From Muribaculaceae bacterium (lineage in GTDB: Bacteria > Bacteroidota > Bacteroidia > Bacteroidales > Muribaculaceae): a DNA stretch of 18,248 nt. Each line of letters opens with the position of its first letter. The stretch's first letter is position 1. The DNA is taken from contig JABUUJ010000008.1 of NCBI GenBank assembly GCA_021443235.1, forward strand, positions 35,191-53,438. The letters are read 5' to 3'. Position numbers and translations under genes: made by a program. Shown piece by piece: positions 8,566 through 16,485 of the stretch. The notes beneath the pieces were generated by a model. The model worked only from the letters and a program-made list of their open reading frames with translations. It was not told the DNA's origin and searched no databases.

Positions 8566-9561
8566 ATGAGAACCCTTAGCATCATCATCACAGCCCTCAT
8601 CGCCACCACGACATGGGCACAAGGCACATTCACGCCAGGAGCGGTGTGGAACGACACCGACGGCAACCCCATCAACGCTCACGGCGGCGGCATAATGTAT
8701 CACGACGGCACCTATTACTGGTATGGCGAGTACAAAGGGCATCACACCTATCGCTCGCCAGGCGTGGGATGGGAGTGCTATCGCACCGATGCCGGTGGCG
8801 TGAGCTGCTACTCGTCGCGCGACCTGTATAACTGGAAGTGGGAAGGAGTGGTGCTTGAGCCCGACACCGTAAACCCCTACAGCGACATCCACCCCACAAT
8901 GGTGATAGAGCGCCCCAAGGTTGTCTATAACGAGAAAACCGGCAAGTTTGTGATGTGGATGCACATCGACAACCACAACTACGGCAAGGCGACGGCAGGC
9001 GTGGCAGTGAGCGACTCGCCCACAGGCAAGTTCACCTATATAGAGTCGATGCGCCCCAATGGCAGCGAGTCGCGTGACATTACCCTGTATAAAGACGACG
9101 ATGGCAAGGCCTACATTCTGTTTTCGAGCGAGGGCAATGGCACGATGCACATCTGCCTATTGACCGACGACTACCTGCGCCCCACCACCGAAGTGGCACG
9201 CAACTTCATCGGTCAGTCACGCGAGGCGCCGGCAGTGTTTAAGCACAACGGGAAATACTACATTGTGTCATCGGGGTGCACCGGATGGTCGCCCAACGAG
9301 GCCGACTGTGCTGTTGCCGACAAGATTACCGGGCCCTACAAGCAACTGGGCAACCCTTGCCGGGGCAACAACGCCGATAAGACTTTCTATGGTCAAAGCA
9401 CCTTTGTGTTGCCGGTGCACGGCAAGCCTGGCACGCACATCATGATGTTTGACCGCTGGAATAAGCGCAAACTCGACGATTCGCGCTATATATGGCTTCC
9501 CATAGACTTCGACGGCGAGAAATTCACCATCACATGGAACGACACATGGTCACTAAGGTAA
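8566..9561 (+). CDS. GH43 family enzyme, exo-beta-1,3-galactanase-like (subfamily 24 type)
   Basis: A 331-residue single-domain secreted enzyme with a signal peptide (about 1-18, ending TWA/QG) and a five-bladed GH43 propeller. It closely resembles my recollection of Pc1,3Gal43A, the fungal exo-beta-1,3-galactanase: shared segments include AHGGGI near the N-terminus, ERPKV (115-119), NYGKATAGVA (138-147), SRD (169-171), EAPAVFKHNGKYY (220-232) and DSRYIWLPIDF (305-315). The usual GH43 N-terminal catalytic Asp is absent, as in that enzyme. The residues matching its Glu102, acid Glu208 and proposed base Gln263 are E115, E220 and Q277. Such enzymes remove galactose from beta-1,3-galactan main chains of arabinogalactan proteins, bypassing side chains. 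No CBM is attached, unlike many relatives. It lies 26 bp after the HTCS gene and 10 bp before the FG-GAP gene. Activity on another beta-galactoside is possible. Confidence 0.85.
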   Translation: MRTLSIIITALIATTTWAQGTFTPGAVWNDTDGNPINAHGGGIMYHDGTYYWYGEYKGHHTYRSPGVGWECYRTDAGGVSCYSSRDLYNWKWEGVVLEPDTVNPYSDIHPTMVIERPKVVYNEKTGKFVMWMHIDNHNYGKATAGVAVSDSPTGKFTYIESMRPNGSESRDITLYKDDDGKAYILFSSEGNGTMHICLLTDDYLRPTTEVARNFIGQSREAPAVFKHNGKYYIVSSGCTGWSPNEADCAVADKITGPYKQLGNPCRGNNADKTFYGQSTFVLPVHGKPGTHIMMFDRWNKRKLDDSRYIWLPIDFDGEKFTITWNDTWSLR

Positions 9562-9571
9562 TATCGCAATT

Positions 9572-11563
9572 ATGAGAAAATATATCATCATCGGTTTAAT
9601 AGTGTGTGGGGCAACAATTGCGGCAGCCCAAACGCCTGGCGAGAGCGCCAACGTGAAATTTGTAAAGGTCACCTCGCCCGTTCCCAAGCAGGCCGCCGTG
9701 GGCTCGTGCGCCGCTGGCGAGTTCTATCACGCCCAGTACACTGGCGCTGCGTGGGCCGATTATAACAATGACGGATATCTTGATGTGTTCTATAGCGACC
9801 ACAACCGCCACATCAGCACGTCGACCATGCAGTCAAACCTCTACAAAAACTCGGGAAACGGCACTTTTGCCCGCGTTGCATGGCCGCCGTTTGCCGGAAC
9901 AGGCTACTCGACACCCGTGTGGGCCGACTTCAACAACGACGGTCTCATCGACATGTTCATCTCGGGCGTGGCATCGGGCGGTTACCAGTGGAACGACGAC
10001 AAAACCGACTTCTCGACGCTGAAAAGCCATCTATATCTCAACACCGGCATTCAGGATGGAAACGCTACCTATACCGAGGTCGAGAACTGCGGCGTGCGAC
10101 CTGTGTTTAACGCACTAAGCGGCGGCAAGGGCCACATGGCGGCAGCCGCAGGCGACATTGACAAAGACGGGTACACCGACCTGCTTTTGTGCGGCTTTGA
10201 CGAGACAGCTCGCCCCGGCACAGGGCATCCCATCGACGCCGTGCGCGCCTGCTACCTCTATCGCAACGTCGGAGGCGAGCGCTTTGAGCTGGTCGAGAAC
10301 CCCGTTGACGGCACGCAGCCATTTGCTGGACTGTGCGACGGAAGCGTGACACTGTGCGACCTCGACGGTGACAGTTGGCTCGACATTGTTGCCAATGGCT
10401 ATGACCTCAAGCACGAGAGTTCGCTACACATTTATTATAATAACGGCGACGGGACCTTCACCGAGGGGCAGCACAACATCAAGGGCCTCACCGCCGGCAT
10501 CACCACCATTGCCGACCTCAACAACGACGGCCTGCCCGACCTGGTGATGGGCGGCATACACGAGAACACTAACCTGAAGCAACTCTTCGTTGTGAGAAAT
10601 ATGGGCGAACGCTCGTGGGAGCGCATTGACATTGAGGCCTTTGAGGGCATTGATGGCGCACAAATCTCGGCAGGCGATGTCAACCAGGACGGCCTTGTTG
10701 ACCTGCTGGTGGGTGGTCACGGCAGTGCCCACGAGCACACCACATGGCTCTATGTCAATCAAGGCGGCTTCAACTTTGTGGCAACCAACGCCCACTATCA
10801 GGACCCGTTTGGCAAATTGGGACACTTCAACCGTGTGACACACGGAAACCAGCATCTCATCGACTTTGACAACGACGGCTTCCTTGACGCGTGGATAACT
10901 GGCTGGTGTAACGGCACCTGCGGCAACGGATGCCTTACCGAGATTTACCGCAACAACAGCGCCAGCAAGGGCGTTGCCGCCAATGAGCCCCCCGCCACGC
11001 CCACGGCACTGCAAGCCTCGCTCAATGCCAACATGGCGACATTCACATGGGCAGCACCAGTCGATGACTTCACCCCCGAGGCGGCGTTGCGCTACAACTT
11101 CTACATCAAGCGGCAAGGCAGCGACAAGGCGTTCATGGTGCTACCCGCCGACATTAGCACAGGCTTCTTGCGCGTGGGCAACGTCATCGCAAGCATCTAT
11201 GGCCCACAGTTCGCCTTCCCCATAAAGGAAAGCGGCACCTATGAGTGGGGGGTACAGGCCATCGACAACGGCAATAAAGGCAGCAAGTGGTCGAGTGCCA
11301 CAAGCACCTTTGAGGTGAGTGGTATCAATGATATCCACACCAGCGCCATCACGAGCAAAGTGTGGGCAAGCGGCAACGCGCTATATTATACCACCACCGA
11401 GCCATGCCACATGAGCATCTATCGGCTGGACGGCACGCTGTCGCACACTATTAGCGCGAGCGAAGCCGGCATGGTGACAATTGACGACGCCGGCGCCTAT
11501 ATCGTGGTGACCCGCGGGAATAAAAGCATCAACAAAACCAAGGTAATAATCACGCAGCGATGA
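9572..11563 (+). CDS. secreted FG-GAP/VCBS seven-repeat propeller protein with Fn3-like and T9SS-like C-terminal domains
   Basis: This 663-residue protein starts with a signal peptide (about 1-19, ending AAA/Q). It has seven Asp-rich calcium-binding-type loops at 63-71, 119-127, 195-203, 263-271, 315-323, 369-377 and 431-439 (for example DYNNDGYLD, DIDKDGYTD, DFDNDGFLD). These are typical of FG-GAP/VCBS blades, so a seven-bladed propeller is likely. A fibronectin-III-like domain follows (about 471-583). The last 75 residues (SGINDIHTS, then MSIYRLDGTL, AGAYIVV and KTKVIIT) resemble a type IX secretion sorting domain, suggesting surface display or release. No catalytic motif is recognised. Such propellers are often adhesive or glycan-binding, and some form enzyme folds. 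The stop codon overlaps the next GH2 start by four bases (ATGA), which implies translational coupling and a shared job. The function is unknown. Confidence 0.88.
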   Translation: MRKYIIIGLIVCGATIAAAQTPGESANVKFVKVTSPVPKQAAVGSCAAGEFYHAQYTGAAWADYNNDGYLDVFYSDHNRHISTSTMQSNLYKNSGNGTFARVAWPPFAGTGYSTPVWADFNNDGLIDMFISGVASGGYQWNDDKTDFSTLKSHLYLNTGIQDGNATYTEVENCGVRPVFNALSGGKGHMAAAAGDIDKDGYTDLLLCGFDETARPGTGHPIDAVRACYLYRNVGGERFELVENPVDGTQPFAGLCDGSVTLCDLDGDSWLDIVANGYDLKHESSLHIYYNNGDGTFTEGQHNIKGLTAGITTIADLNNDGLPDLVMGGIHENTNLKQLFVVRNMGERSWERIDIEAFEGIDGAQISAGDVNQDGLVDLLVGGHGSAHEHTTWLYVNQGGFNFVATNAHYQDPFGKLGHFNRVTHGNQHLIDFDNDGFLDAWITGWCNGTCGNGCLTEIYRNNSASKGVAANEPPATPTALQASLNANMATFTWAAPVDDFTPEAALRYNFYIKRQGSDKAFMVLPADISTGFLRVGNVIASIYGPQFAFPIKESGTYEWGVQAIDNGNKGSKWSSATSTFEVSGINDIHTSAITSKVWASGNALYYTTTEPCHMSIYRLDGTLSHTISASEAGMVTIDDAGAYIVVTRGNKSINKTKVIITQR

Positions 11564-14385
11564 GCGGTAGGCAGGCTTTACTCTTGCTGGCAACAGTGGC
11601 ACTGTGGGCTGGCGCCGAGACCATCCATCTTGACGGCACGCCATGGAAATGGGCGCGTATTGACCGCACATCGCCTGTTGCCACAGCCACGGTGGGCAGT
11701 CATGCCGAAACGGTCATTGACCTCAAGCACGACACCGCAGTGGGCGAGGTTGTGCTCACCTTCGACGGCGACGCGGTGCAGTGGGCGCGCATCAATGTGC
11801 AAATCAGCGACGACGGCAAGCAGTGGCATCAGGCTCAGGCAAGCGATGACCTAAAGTGCAATGCCAACATGGTCAACGACATCACCACAGTAGGTAATAC
11901 TGTAGGACTCACGCAAGTAACAGGCAGCACCAGCGCCATTGTGAGCGTGCAGCACCCGTGCCGATGGGTAAAAATCGGGCTGGAACGAACCATGGACAAC
12001 GACAAGCACGACATTGACACAAGTCCCGCCACTGCAACCATCGCGCCTCAGGTCGACTACACCGTCATCCATGAGGCGGCACTTGCCAACTATGACGACA
12101 GCGCGTGGGAAACCGTGGGCGTGCCTCATTGCTACAACGAGCACGACTCGTTTCTCAACGGCACCACTGGCGAACGTTGCTGGCGCGGCGAGGTGTGGTA
12201 TCGCAAGTCGTTGAAAATCGACAAGCGGCATCGCGGCAAGCGCATTCTCATCGAGTTCCAAAGCGTTAACATAGGCTGCACCGTGTATATAAACGGCACG
12301 CCCATCAAGGGCAACACCAACGTGCCACAACCCGGACCTGTAACCCACGTGGGCAGTTTCCTGCCGTTTACCGTCGACATCACCCCATATATCAACTGGG
12401 GCAGTGATAATGTGCTGGCAGTGAACGTGTCAAACAAAAAAGACACATTCTTCACATGGCCACGGTTTGCCGAGAACGAAGGCTTTGGACAAGCAATGGG
12501 AGGCATCACCGCCCCCGTGCTCATGCACATCAAGGACGCCGTGCACATTCCCACCAACAGCTACTCACCCACTGGCAAGTGGGGCACCTACTATGGCACA
12601 CTCAGCGCGACGCGCGACAAGGCGGTGATGCGCTTTATGACAGTTGTAGACAACACGCTCGGCCAACCTGCGCGCGTCACCCTGAAAATGCGTCTGCTCG
12701 ACCACACCCGACACGCCGTGCTCAAGTGGGAGCAGCGTGGCATCGCTCCATCTCACGGCAGTTGTGTGCTCGACCACACCGACTCTATCGCCAACCCACA
12801 GCTGTGGTATCCAGTGGGCAACGGCAAGCCCTATCTCTACACCGTTGAGGCAAAGACCTATGTAGACGGACGCTGCACCGATGTACACACCGAGAAAATG
12901 GGTGTGCGCACCATCACCTGGGACTCCGACTACTGCTATGTCAATGGTACCAAGACGATTCTGCGAGGATTTGGCAACCGCAACATCTACCCCGCTCTGG
13001 GCTCGGCCGTTCCCGCGGCAATGCAGTGGGAGGAGATACACCGCATAGCACACTGTGGCGGCAACACGCTGCGCATAGGCCACCAGCCACCGCCCACCGA
13101 GACCATCAACGCCTGCGACGAACTGGGCGTGATGCTGTTTCTCAATAGTGGTGACGGCGAGTGGTCGCTAAAAGACGAGCCAGCGCTTACCTATAAACGC
13201 GAATATGACCGTGACGCCATCATCGCCTTCCGCAACCATCCCAGCATCCTCGTGTGGGAGTCAAACAACGGTTTGGCCTACGAGGGCGAGAAATATCTTC
13301 CATCCTACACCCAGGAAAAGGCCGACAAGTGGGATTTCTATGCCCCACGCATCGTGATGAACCGCGACGGCTATCCGCCACAGTGGGACGCCGCACGAAA
13401 CATAGTGGTGGGCTACACCAACCGATATGAAAAGCAACGTGGCAACCCGTCAATCAACACCGAGGTGTATGGCACCAACTGGAGCGGCAACCCCAGCTGG
13501 TGCATCGCACGCGACGACTACGACAACGAGAAGCCTTTCACACGCTTCTATGTGCAGAACTACCTCGACGACCTCAACAACAAGGCATGCGGATGGCTGC
13601 ACTGGATGCTCTCCGAGACCTACGGCGAGGGCTATACCATCTACCTCAACGGCATGCGCAACCAGAAGAGCCTGGGATCGTGTGCCATGGACGGGAACCG
13701 ATTTCCCAAATTGCCTTATCGCGTCTATGCCAACGCGCTGTGGGTACCATTTGACACACGGCCAGGCGTTGCGCTGCAAAGTCACTGGAACTACGGCGGC
13801 ACTCAAGACATTGACGCATGGAGCAACTGCCCACAAGTGGAACTATTTATCGACAGTGTATCGCAAGGCAAAGTCACACCACACCCCCACACACGCCAGT
13901 GCACATGGCCAGCGATAGAGTGGCGCCCAGCCGTGGTCAAGGCGGTGGGTCTTGACAATGAGGGCAATGCCGTGTGCGAGGAAAGCATAGCCACCGCTGG
14001 CGAGCCACATCAAATCGAGCTCAGCGTCGACCGCTGGACCGACAAACCCGACGGCAGCAGTTTCACACTCGCCGCTAACGGCAGCGACGCGTTCACCGTC
14101 ACCGCCCGCATCGTCGACGAGCAAGGCCGCTGGTGCCCACGCGCACAGAACATGCTCCACTTTGAGGTTGAGGGCGAAGGCGTTTACAAGGGCTCCTATA
14201 ACTTCTATATAACCCCAGGCAAAGGGCTGTCCTATCATGCTCCAGGCGACCACGAGCTGCAAGCCGAGGGCGGACTCATGCGCATTGCTGTGCGCACCAC
14301 CTTCAAGCCCGGCACCATCACCGTGCGTGCCACCTCGCCTGATCTGCTTTCGGGCGAATGTTCAACAGTATCACAACAACCATAA
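11560..14385 (+). CDS. GH2 family enzyme with discoidin-like N-terminal domain and atypical acid/base motif
   Basis: A 941-residue secreted GH2-family protein. After a signal peptide (about 1-19, ending WAGA/E), residues 21-155 contain a discoidin (F5/8C)-like segment with VQISDDGKQWHQA and RWVKIGLE. It seems to split the first strand of the GH2 jelly roll (LDGTPWKWA, 24-32) from the rest (SAWETVGVPHCYNEHDSF, 181-198). An Ig-like domain (about 325-455) and TIM barrel (about 456-725) follow, then DUF4982-like and Ig-like modules to the end (IATAGEP at 810). In the barrel, TEVYG (E635) matches the nucleophile motif. Where GH2 enzymes have Asn-Glu after the HPSI strand, this protein has NHPSILVWESNNG (559-571), with Gly after the conserved Asn. 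The acid/base may have moved, for example to E567, or been lost. Specificity is uncertain; a beta-galactosidase or related exo-enzyme is likeliest. It is translationally coupled to the FG-GAP gene. Confidence 0.85.
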   Translation: MSGRQALLLLATVALWAGAETIHLDGTPWKWARIDRTSPVATATVGSHAETVIDLKHDTAVGEVVLTFDGDAVQWARINVQISDDGKQWHQAQASDDLKCNANMVNDITTVGNTVGLTQVTGSTSAIVSVQHPCRWVKIGLERTMDNDKHDIDTSPATATIAPQVDYTVIHEAALANYDDSAWETVGVPHCYNEHDSFLNGTTGERCWRGEVWYRKSLKIDKRHRGKRILIEFQSVNIGCTVYINGTPIKGNTNVPQPGPVTHVGSFLPFTVDITPYINWGSDNVLAVNVSNKKDTFFTWPRFAENEGFGQAMGGITAPVLMHIKDAVHIPTNSYSPTGKWGTYYGTLSATRDKAVMRFMTVVDNTLGQPARVTLKMRLLDHTRHAVLKWEQRGIAPSHGSCVLDHTDSIANPQLWYPVGNGKPYLYTVEAKTYVDGRCTDVHTEKMGVRTITWDSDYCYVNGTKTILRGFGNRNIYPALGSAVPAAMQWEEIHRIAHCGGNTLRIGHQPPPTETINACDELGVMLFLNSGDGEWSLKDEPALTYKREYDRDAIIAFRNHPSILVWESNNGLAYEGEKYLPSYTQEKADKWDFYAPRIVMNRDGYPPQWDAARNIVVGYTNRYEKQRGNPSINTEVYGTNWSGNPSWCIARDDYDNEKPFTRFYVQNYLDDLNNKACGWLHWMLSETYGEGYTIYLNGMRNQKSLGSCAMDGNRFPKLPYRVYANALWVPFDTRPGVALQSHWNYGGTQDIDAWSNCPQVELFIDSVSQGKVTPHPHTRQCTWPAIEWRPAVVKAVGLDNEGNAVCEESIATAGEPHQIELSVDRWTDKPDGSSFTLAANGSDAFTVTARIVDEQGRWCPRAQNMLHFEVEGEGVYKGSYNFYITPGKGLSYHAPGDHELQAEGGLMRIAVRTTFKPGTITVRATSPDLLSGECSTVSQQP

Positions 14386-14388
14386 GAT

Positions 14389-16338
14389 ATGAAAAAAACT
14401 CTCCTTTCAATCATCGCGGGCCTAACGCTCACGGCACAGGCAACGGTGACGCTGCCCAGCTACTTCAGCGACAACATGGTGGTGCAGCAACAGTCGGCAC
14501 TCATCGTCAAAGGCAAGGCATCGCGCCCTGGCACGGTAACCGTCAGCGCCAGCTGGGATAAGAAAACATTTACCTGCACGACCGATGCCGCAGGCACCTT
14601 CAGCATCAGTGTGCCCACCCCGGCAGCCTGCACACGGTCGCACACCATCACCGTGAGCGACGGCGATGCCACCGTGCTCAGCAATGTGGCTGTGGGCGAG
14701 GTGTGGCTGTGCTCGGGGCAAAGCAACATGGAGATGCCCGTCAACGGATGGGGTAAGGTGAAAGACTATGAGCAAGAGCTCAAGGACGCCAACTATGCCC
14801 ACATACGCCTGCTTCAGGCCAAGCGTGTGGTGTCGGTCGTTCCTACCGACGACCTGCAACTCAACAACGGCGCATGGAACGTGTGCAGCACCGCCAGCGT
14901 CGACAACTTCTCGGCCTGCGCCTATTTCTTTGCGCGACGGCTGTGGAACGTGCTGAAAGTACCCATTGGCGTAATCGACTCATCGTGGGGTGGCACACCT
15001 GCCGAGGCATGGACCAGCGCAACAACGCTCACGACGGTCACAGGTCTGGAGCAACATGCCGCCAATATGCTCGCCGCCAAGGGCAATATGGGCACTCTTG
15101 AGGCACTCTATCAGCGCGAAATGGGCGAATGGAACGCCTTTATAGCAAGTTGCGATGCCGGAATGGACGGCAACAAGCCCCGCTGGACCGAAAAAGAGGC
15201 AAGCGGCGACGGCTGGATGAAGATGAATCTGCCCATCCAATGGGAACAGGCTGGATTGCCAAACTTTGATGGCATTGTGTGGTTCCAAAAGGTGGTTGAG
15301 ATACCCGAGAACTGGGCTGGCAAACCTATTACCTTGAAATTCAAGGCCGATGATATCGACGAGACCTATTTCAACGGCGCAAAAGTGGGCGAGACCGACG
15401 GATATAACATCGAGCGCAACTACACCATCCCCGCCTCGCTCGTCAAGGCCGGTCGCAATATCGTGACGATACGCTGCAAGGACACTGGCGGCGAAGGCGG
15501 CATTTGGGGCGAGAAAGAGCAACTGTGCATGCAGCAAGGCGATGCCACTATCGCACTGGCCGGCGAGTGGAACGCTCGCGTGGGCGTAGCGTTAAGCGAG
15601 ATGTCGAGCATGGCTCGTCCCGAACCTCCCACAAGCCAGAACTACTGCAGCAACCTCTACAACTCAATGATTTACCCGCTGCGCGACTTTGCCATCCAAG
15701 GCGCTATATGGTATCAAGGCGAATCTAATGCCGACCGCTGGCAGCAATACACACCGCTGTTCCAAGCCATGATACACGACTGGCGAGCACTGTGGCACAA
15801 GGAAATTCCTTTCTATTTTGTGCAGATTGCCAACTGGCAGGCACGTCACGCTGTGCAGCCCCAATCGCACTGGGCCCACCTGCGCGAGGCACAGACCAAC
15901 GCCCTCGCGCTGAGCAACACCGGCATGGCAGTGACCATCGACATAGGCGAGGCATGGGACATCCACCCCAAAAACAAGCAGGAAGTGGGATTGCGACTTG
16001 CCAACGCCGCACTGGCGCAGACCTACCATCGCGGCACCTACACACTGCCACTTTATGACAACAAGATGATCATCATGGGCAACCGCGCCATCCTCACCTT
16101 CAACCAGCCACTCATAGCAAGCAGTGGCGCGGTCGAGGGATTTATCATCGCCGGTCCCGACATGAAGTTCCACACCGCTCAGGCAACGATTTCGGGCAAC
16201 ACCATCACCGTGTGGTCATCCGAGGTAACCATGCCAGTAGCAGTGCGTTATGCCTGGGGCGACAACCCAGCGTGCAACGTGCGTGGTGCCAGCAACGACT
16301 TGCCGCTCACGCCATTCCGCACCGACCGCCACCAGTAG
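14389..16338 (+). CDS. SGNH-type carbohydrate acetylesterase (sialate O-acetylesterase family)
   Basis: A 649-residue secreted esterase with a signal peptide (about 1-18, ending AQA/T). It has a short N-terminal beta domain (about 20-100), then the SASA domain with nucleophile S112 in SGQSNMEMP (109-117), followed by GGTPAEAW (201-208) and WYQGESNADRW (441-451). The probable catalytic D524 and H526 lie in AWDIHPKN (522-529). A GH2-like jelly roll (about 275-395, with WFQKVVEIP and YFNGAKVGETDGYN) interrupts the esterase domain, a common arrangement in Bacteroidetes members. The family removes acetyl groups from sugars, on sialic acid or plant and microbial polysaccharides. No sialidase or sialate catabolic gene is nearby, so an acetylated polysaccharide or oligosaccharide substrate is more likely. 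The start lies 3 bp after the GH2 stop codon, and this is the last gene of the apparent operon. No clear terminator hairpin follows it. Confidence 0.9.
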   Translation: MKKTLLSIIAGLTLTAQATVTLPSYFSDNMVVQQQSALIVKGKASRPGTVTVSASWDKKTFTCTTDAAGTFSISVPTPAACTRSHTITVSDGDATVLSNVAVGEVWLCSGQSNMEMPVNGWGKVKDYEQELKDANYAHIRLLQAKRVVSVVPTDDLQLNNGAWNVCSTASVDNFSACAYFFARRLWNVLKVPIGVIDSSWGGTPAEAWTSATTLTTVTGLEQHAANMLAAKGNMGTLEALYQREMGEWNAFIASCDAGMDGNKPRWTEKEASGDGWMKMNLPIQWEQAGLPNFDGIVWFQKVVEIPENWAGKPITLKFKADDIDETYFNGAKVGETDGYNIERNYTIPASLVKAGRNIVTIRCKDTGGEGGIWGEKEQLCMQQGDATIALAGEWNARVGVALSEMSSMARPEPPTSQNYCSNLYNSMIYPLRDFAIQGAIWYQGESNADRWQQYTPLFQAMIHDWRALWHKEIPFYFVQIANWQARHAVQPQSHWAHLREAQTNALALSNTGMAVTIDIGEAWDIHPKNKQEVGLRLANAALAQTYHRGTYTLPLYDNKMIIMGNRAILTFNQPLIASSGAVEGFIIAGPDMKFHTAQATISGNTITVWSSEVTMPVAVRYAWGDNPACNVRGASNDLPLTPFRTDRHQ

Positions 16339-16352
16339 CCATCGACGCCACA

Positions 16353-16386
16353 ATGCCCCATTTTGCTATTTTTTGCTACAATCGTT
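16353..16386. promoter_or_regulatory. candidate operator: copy 2 of the shared element
   Basis: ATGCCCCATTTT (16353-16364) followed by TTTTTTGCTACAATCGTT (16369-16386) repeats the two blocks found at 4316-4341, with an 8-nt insertion between them. It ends 24 nt upstream of the -7 box at 16411. That is a suitable position for an activator site for the CBM-dockerin gene. It shows no inverted repeat comparable to copy 1. Confidence 0.4.
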
Positions 16387-16410
16387 CCATTACAGCAAGG
16401 AAAAAAATGG

Positions 16411-16418
16411 TAATTTTG
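16411..16418 (+). promoter_or_regulatory. -7 box (TAATTTTG) of the CBM-dockerin gene
   Basis: TAATTTTG matches TAnnTTTG exactly and lies 67 nt before the ATG at 16486. It is the same octamer, followed by the same T, as at the HTCS promoter. In both places TATTTTTTG ends exactly 35 nt upstream (16367-16375 here). No -33 TTTG element is present at the usual spacing. The leader is AT-rich. The downstream gene probably has its own promoter in addition to any read-through from the operon. Confidence 0.6.
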
Positions 16419-16485
16419 TGGCATAACCAAGGCTATAAACGCTTTACAATGAACAAAAAATACAATAACCATAACAATTAATTCT

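Noticed and set aside
9599..9610. Cys12 in the signal peptide of the FG-GAP protein as a lipoprotein anchor
   Set aside because: The preceding residues LIV do not fit a lipobox (Val at -1), and a good signal peptidase I site follows at AAA/Q.
10424..11116. 230-codon open frame on the minus strand within the FG-GAP gene
   Set aside because: It mirrors the periodic calcium-loop codons of the true gene and has no signal or domain of its own.
14389..16338. Sialic acid metabolism as the role of the esterase
   Set aside because: The family name is historical. No sialidase, lyase or transporter for sialate is present in the window.
16449..16481. ten-codon reading frame (MNKKYNNHNN) just before the CBM-dockerin start
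   Set aside because: It is low-complexity AT-rich leader sequence with no attenuator hairpins. It is more likely an unstructured ribosome-access region than a leader peptide.
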